From: Bugula neritina
Lineage: Eukaryota > Bryozoa > Gymnolaemata > Cheilostomatida > Bugulidae
Reading direction: 5' to 3'
Assembly (NCBI GenBank): GCA_964035545.1
Contig: OZ037765.1
Location: 18,780,698-18,844,697 of the forward strand
DNA length: 64,000 bases
This document shows, in pieces, positions 48,601 to 64,000 of this stretch. Under the pieces are notes generated by a model. That model ran no database searches and was not told the DNA's origin. It was given only the letters and a program-made list of their open reading frames with translations. How positions within the stretch are numbered: position 1 is the stretch's first letter; each line of letters begins with the position of its first letter. The position numbers and the translations under genes are program-made.

Positions 48601-51600
48601 CTTTCAACTTAGGGTTTTTTTATCAATGTACACACAAGCTGATGGAAATGTAGTTGTATCAACTACTTATAATTAATTCATTGTTTTATTATTTTAAGGT
48701 ACATCCATCATAAACAGATTTATCTAAAAATTGTTTTACAGCAAAACATGTATAATCTGCTGCCGATAATAAGCTGAGTTGTTATAAAACTATAACATGC
48801 TATGGACTGTTTATGATGTCAAATTCAAAGTTGAGTATTACAATTTTACATATTGGTAGTCATAATGCTAATAATATGGAATGTAAAATCTATCAGCGTC
48901 AATGTATAACTATAGTGATTTGAGGAGAAACCAGAGCTATTGTCAAAATAAATGTAAAGAATTTTTACAGAGTACACCACTAAAAACCTCCAATCAGTCT
49001 AATGCCTGCCGTTAACAAGTTTCACAACAGGCTAATTGATAGTTGGCTGCTGATAAAATATATAAACAAAAGTAAATCATGGCTATACTTGTTTTCAATA
49101 GTATCAGTATGTAGATGTGTAAATTCTATTTCACAGAATGCAATACAGTATAATGGAAAGGCATAGTTCAAGTTTTTGTAGACTGTGTAATCACATATTG
49201 AAAAGAAATGTGTAAATCTGTTCCATTAGATACACCGCCCAATTGCTGCTGCGCAGGTCACAAAGAGTGGGATGACAAAATGTTTAAATCCATTCATTCA
49301 AGTCATAACACTTGAAATTAAATTTCACTATTATGTTGAACCCAAACTACTCAGCAAATGGAAAGGATAACAGTAGACAAAAGCCGTTTGTATACTATAC
49401 TTACACATGTCTTTAGTTGGCTACTACTAGTACTAGTATTCAAGTTATAGACTTTACTAAAAAGTATGAACATAGTATTATTGAATATATACAGTATCAA
49501 AGCATAGTACCTGCAGATAGTTGGGGAGAAAGTGAGTGCTCTTTAGGTTGACCAAGGATGAAGTGGTGAGAGTAGCTAGTAATGCCAACTTTAAAGGAAG
49601 GTATTGTAACCTTAGCAGATTACGCAGTTAAGCTTCAATATCTACATTAGCTCAAGCCAAGTGTTTGAATGAGCAATAATACTGTCAAACTCCCATGCAT
49701 CTTATTCAAAAGATATAATAATGAATTCATTGGCTACAACAATCATAATCATTGATTACTGCTGCATATTACTGCCTTTCTTATTGCTACGCTGAAGCAA
49801 ACAACTTTTAGTTTGTGCGGCCAATCATATTCAACCACTCTCAGGTTATAACTGGAATATTATGACAAAATTCAATAAATTTCAGCTGAATCAAGTTTTA
49901 TGCAACAGCTAAGCAGACAAGTGAATTATGTTTCATAAATATTGTCGTGTGTTTGTATACAGTATGACAGTAACCTTTCGCATTGAAACTGTTACCTGCT
50001 GTCAAATATTGCACCCAATGTTTATTAGGGTGTGTAGAGGATAAGACAACTTAGAAATTGAATGTTTATAGTGCAGAGACTAAATATAGCTTGTGACAAA
50101 CAGTACAGCGTAACACAATACTACCTGCAATGATGCCAAAAACATCTTGGCAGAATGTTTGAGGAAACATAGTAAACAGACAGACATAATGATTATATTA
50201 TAAGCAGCTGCTGACCATTTCTGGGTCTATAGTCATGCGTTGGATCAAAGGTAGGAGAGGGGCACACATTACCCCTCCATAACAACCCAACATTGTGAGC
50301 AATTGGGTGAAATTACTAATAACAATTTCATTTCTTTGAGACTTTTATTTTGAGCTAGTGTCTGCAGTACATCCTCAACAAAACTTAACACATGTCATTA
50401 TGCTTTGCATGGATAGATCAAAATTTTCACAGATCTATGTACCTGCACTAGTCATGTTTTATTCCTAGACATGCCAATTATTTTGTAGCATCAATACAGT
50501 AGGTAACTTTCTTTGAAAAAACCTCAATAACAGCCTGTTTTATATTTGTACAGATGCACCACACATGTGACTATAAATATTTTCCATTTAATGATTACAA
50601 TAAGTTCAATCTGATAGTTGTTTAATAGAAATAGGTTTATAGTGTATTTTGGCCTGAAAATGCTTGAAATCTTTGGCCTGAAACCAGAGTCTTTTCCTTG
50701 TGTCCCACTTAGTAAGACTACATGCATCTCTTGTCATCTTAGGAATTATGTAACACAAGTGTTGACTTTTACAGTAACCCCACAATATTTTTCAGATTTG
50801 AACTATAGCTAAAAGCAGCAGCTTACACTGGAAAGATCTGTATTAGTTAGGTCACTAGTTATAGAGCTCAGGACATACAAGATATTAGGTTAGTGGTTTT
50901 GTACAAGTGGTGATAATTCAATGTAACTGTTCCCATGAGGGTGATGAAGTAAAACGTCTAAATTAGATTCTCCGGTTAGCCTCTTTACAGGCTAAATATT
51001 ATGCATAGAATAACAACCTTAAGACTTTATTGCACATGAGCAATAGTAATTTATTTATTACAATGTAATTTATTTATTACATTCTGTAAAAGTAAAGTTC
51101 ACCAACATTTTACGAGTATTCAGCTATAAAAAGCAAATTAGATCCACGGAATAATGTGTAGGACGATAAACATAAAAACTATGAACAAAAAAGAAATGAA
51201 TATCAAAAAGACATATATTATAGAAGAAAAATAAAAACCAAGCAGCAAAAAAATAAAAATTAGAGTAAAAATTGCCTATTGCTGGTCTAGGAATGAGTGA
51301 ACACTGAGACATAACATTCAAACCCCTTCAATAGAGGCTACAACTAAAACAGTTTAAATTATATGGCATTAATTATCAGCTGTTCTGATAAATTGAAATT
51401 CTCATAACAAACTGTATAAAAATTTTTTCACATGAATAAATATTGATAATCCCCCACAACCAATGAGTATAAATTCTAGACTAAATAAAGTAAGGTGATC
51501 ACTAAATTAATATCAATATTTCAAGATACCACGAGATTTTGAGCTGAAAATAAAAAATACTAGCATAAACATAAACACATTACTTGAAGAAAACTAACAA

Positions 51601-52047
51601 GAGTTGGTAATGTTGGAGTCAGTAAAATGTAATACAGTTTTACATCTTTCACCAGTCCATAGCTGTGTTGTGGAATCAAAAACTAAAATATTAACATTAA
51701 ATTAATTTCTACAAAGAAAGATCTACAACCATAAAAAACTAAATGTTAAAATATGTAACATAAAACAGGTTTAGGTGGCTTCAGTTTCCCTATTCTTTAA
51801 TAAAACTCATGGTAAGGTTATAAACTCATTTTATATAGGTTACATAAATGTGACATATTAGTTGTACCAATTAGATGACAAGGAGGCTTTTGTTGCAGTT
51901 TGCTGTTTTGTCAACACATAATTCTCTCAACAAAAAGAACGAAATAAAAAAGGATAATTTATAGCTTTTTTAAAATTGTTTTTCACAAATGCTAATAATG
52001 ATGAGCTTGTTAAGTATGACCAATGGAGAGTGAGAACTAACCTTATC
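48601..52047. other. AT-rich spacer left of ERGIC1
   Basis: No gene recognised. Contains the expected 3' UTR of ERGIC1 at its right end; I found no AATAAA complement close to the stop. Confidence 0.4.
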
Positions 52048-63100
<11,053 letters not shown>

Positions 63101-64000
63101 ACTGATTTCTGAAGCCTAATATACCAATTGGCAACTACTGATTAGTAAATTACTAGTGCTATCACTATGAGACTGAGTACTAGTGCTATAAGGAAAAACT
63201 GCCAAGTTACACGGAAACGGAAAATAATAACAAATGCTGAAGCCGTTAAATAGTACTCTCAAAATACTTAAAACTTTATTATAAAAACAAAAAGTTTGTC
63301 AACAAACTCGCGGACTATCAAAAAATTTTAATTAAAAAATTAAATTACTAATTAATTTTATTAATTGCTTAGAAATTTAATCATCTTTGTTTTACGACTG
63401 CTTTTCCGTAACAGAAAGTTTCCAACTCGAAGTCAGTAAAATTGTATTTGTATTTGAGTTATAGAAATCCCTAAAAGTAAATCAATATAACTATCACTAT
63501 GTTATATAGTAATAGTTGCATTTTCAGGTAGTATAACTGTAGTTGTCTATATTACTATTAGCGTAACTATTAACCAAGTTTATTTTTTTACCTGTGCTAT
63601 AGTTATTAGTTAGTTTCACTCCTAAGTTTTAGTTTACTTGAACTTCAAGTAGAACTAGAAGTTTAGCATTCACATTGACAATCACAATGTCAATGAGTAG
63701 GCACATCGATATACATGACCAGTGGCAGTAGTGAGTAGAATTTTGTGATCACATTCAGTTTCACTGTGATAGCCGATGGGTATAAAAATGGTGATTGCTT
63801 TAGTTAATTTAAAATTAAATTTTCAACCATAGGCATACCGCATATGTCTATGGCTATGCATTAAATTAAATCGTAATTTAATTTAATTGCTATCAAATTA
63901 TAAAAAAACGTAAGTGGTTTTTTCAATGCATATTAAAATTTATCTCCTTAAGTTAACTGGAAGATAACACTAACAATAACAGTTTTAGTTTGAATATACT
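63101..64000. other. Upstream region of ERGIC1
   Basis: AT-rich; it should contain the promoter and 5' UTR of ERGIC1. Repeated TAGTTATA/ACTATTA motifs near 63490-63620. No other gene seen. Confidence 0.4.

Overview
This is a window of invertebrate nuclear DNA. The genes are split by GT-AG introns, the background is AT-rich, and there are LTR retrotransposons, tRNA-derived SINEs, MITEs, a mariner relic and very long GT microsatellites. The gene set (two biogenic-amine-type receptors, a secreted astacin-sushi-MAM protease, two STARD7-like proteins, ERGIC1) is that of a bilaterian animal. The repeats suggest a lophotrochozoan, but that is inference; the sequence alone does not fix the phylum.

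Layout. 1-2298: 3' end of a Gypsy-type LTR element (here Gypsy-A) with a remnant integrase, an intact 263-residue zinc-finger accessory ORF and its 3' LTR. 2505-10395 (minus): two head-to-tail STARD7-like START-domain genes. Copy A is complete (8 coding exons, 529 aa). Copy B shows its first 3 coding exons and runs off the left edge, with Gypsy-A inside its next intron. 10526-11032: a hAT-like MITE. 12188-13281: a dead mariner. 15321-22899: a complete but broken Gypsy element (Gypsy-B) with two 408-bp LTRs about 99% identical and a GTAT target-site duplication. 24023-32487 (minus): a 10-exon astacin-CCP-MAM gene. 34536-35960 (plus) and 40928-42421 (minus): two intronless class A amine-type GPCRs facing each other. 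42422-52047: a long stretch with no recognisable gene. 52048-63100 (minus): complete ERGIC1, 9 coding exons and 294 aa, with a 1.1-kb uninterrupted GT tract, two SINEs and a MITE in its introns.

The exon models were built by hand. Every junction is GT-AG and phases match throughout, so all four multi-exon models read through without a stop. The neighbouring host genes have unrelated jobs (mitochondrial lipid transfer, extracellular proteolysis, amine signalling, ER-Golgi trafficking) and I see no operon-like link between them. The retroelements are visibly GC-richer than the surrounding DNA.

I did not find a clearly new multi-gene system. The most unusual items are the astacin with no visible prodomain and a Met-turn Met-to-Thr change, the intact zinc-finger ORF in an otherwise decayed Gypsy element, the 1.1-kb pure GT tract, a tandemly repeated stop codon in the second GPCR, and the tandem STARD7 pair.
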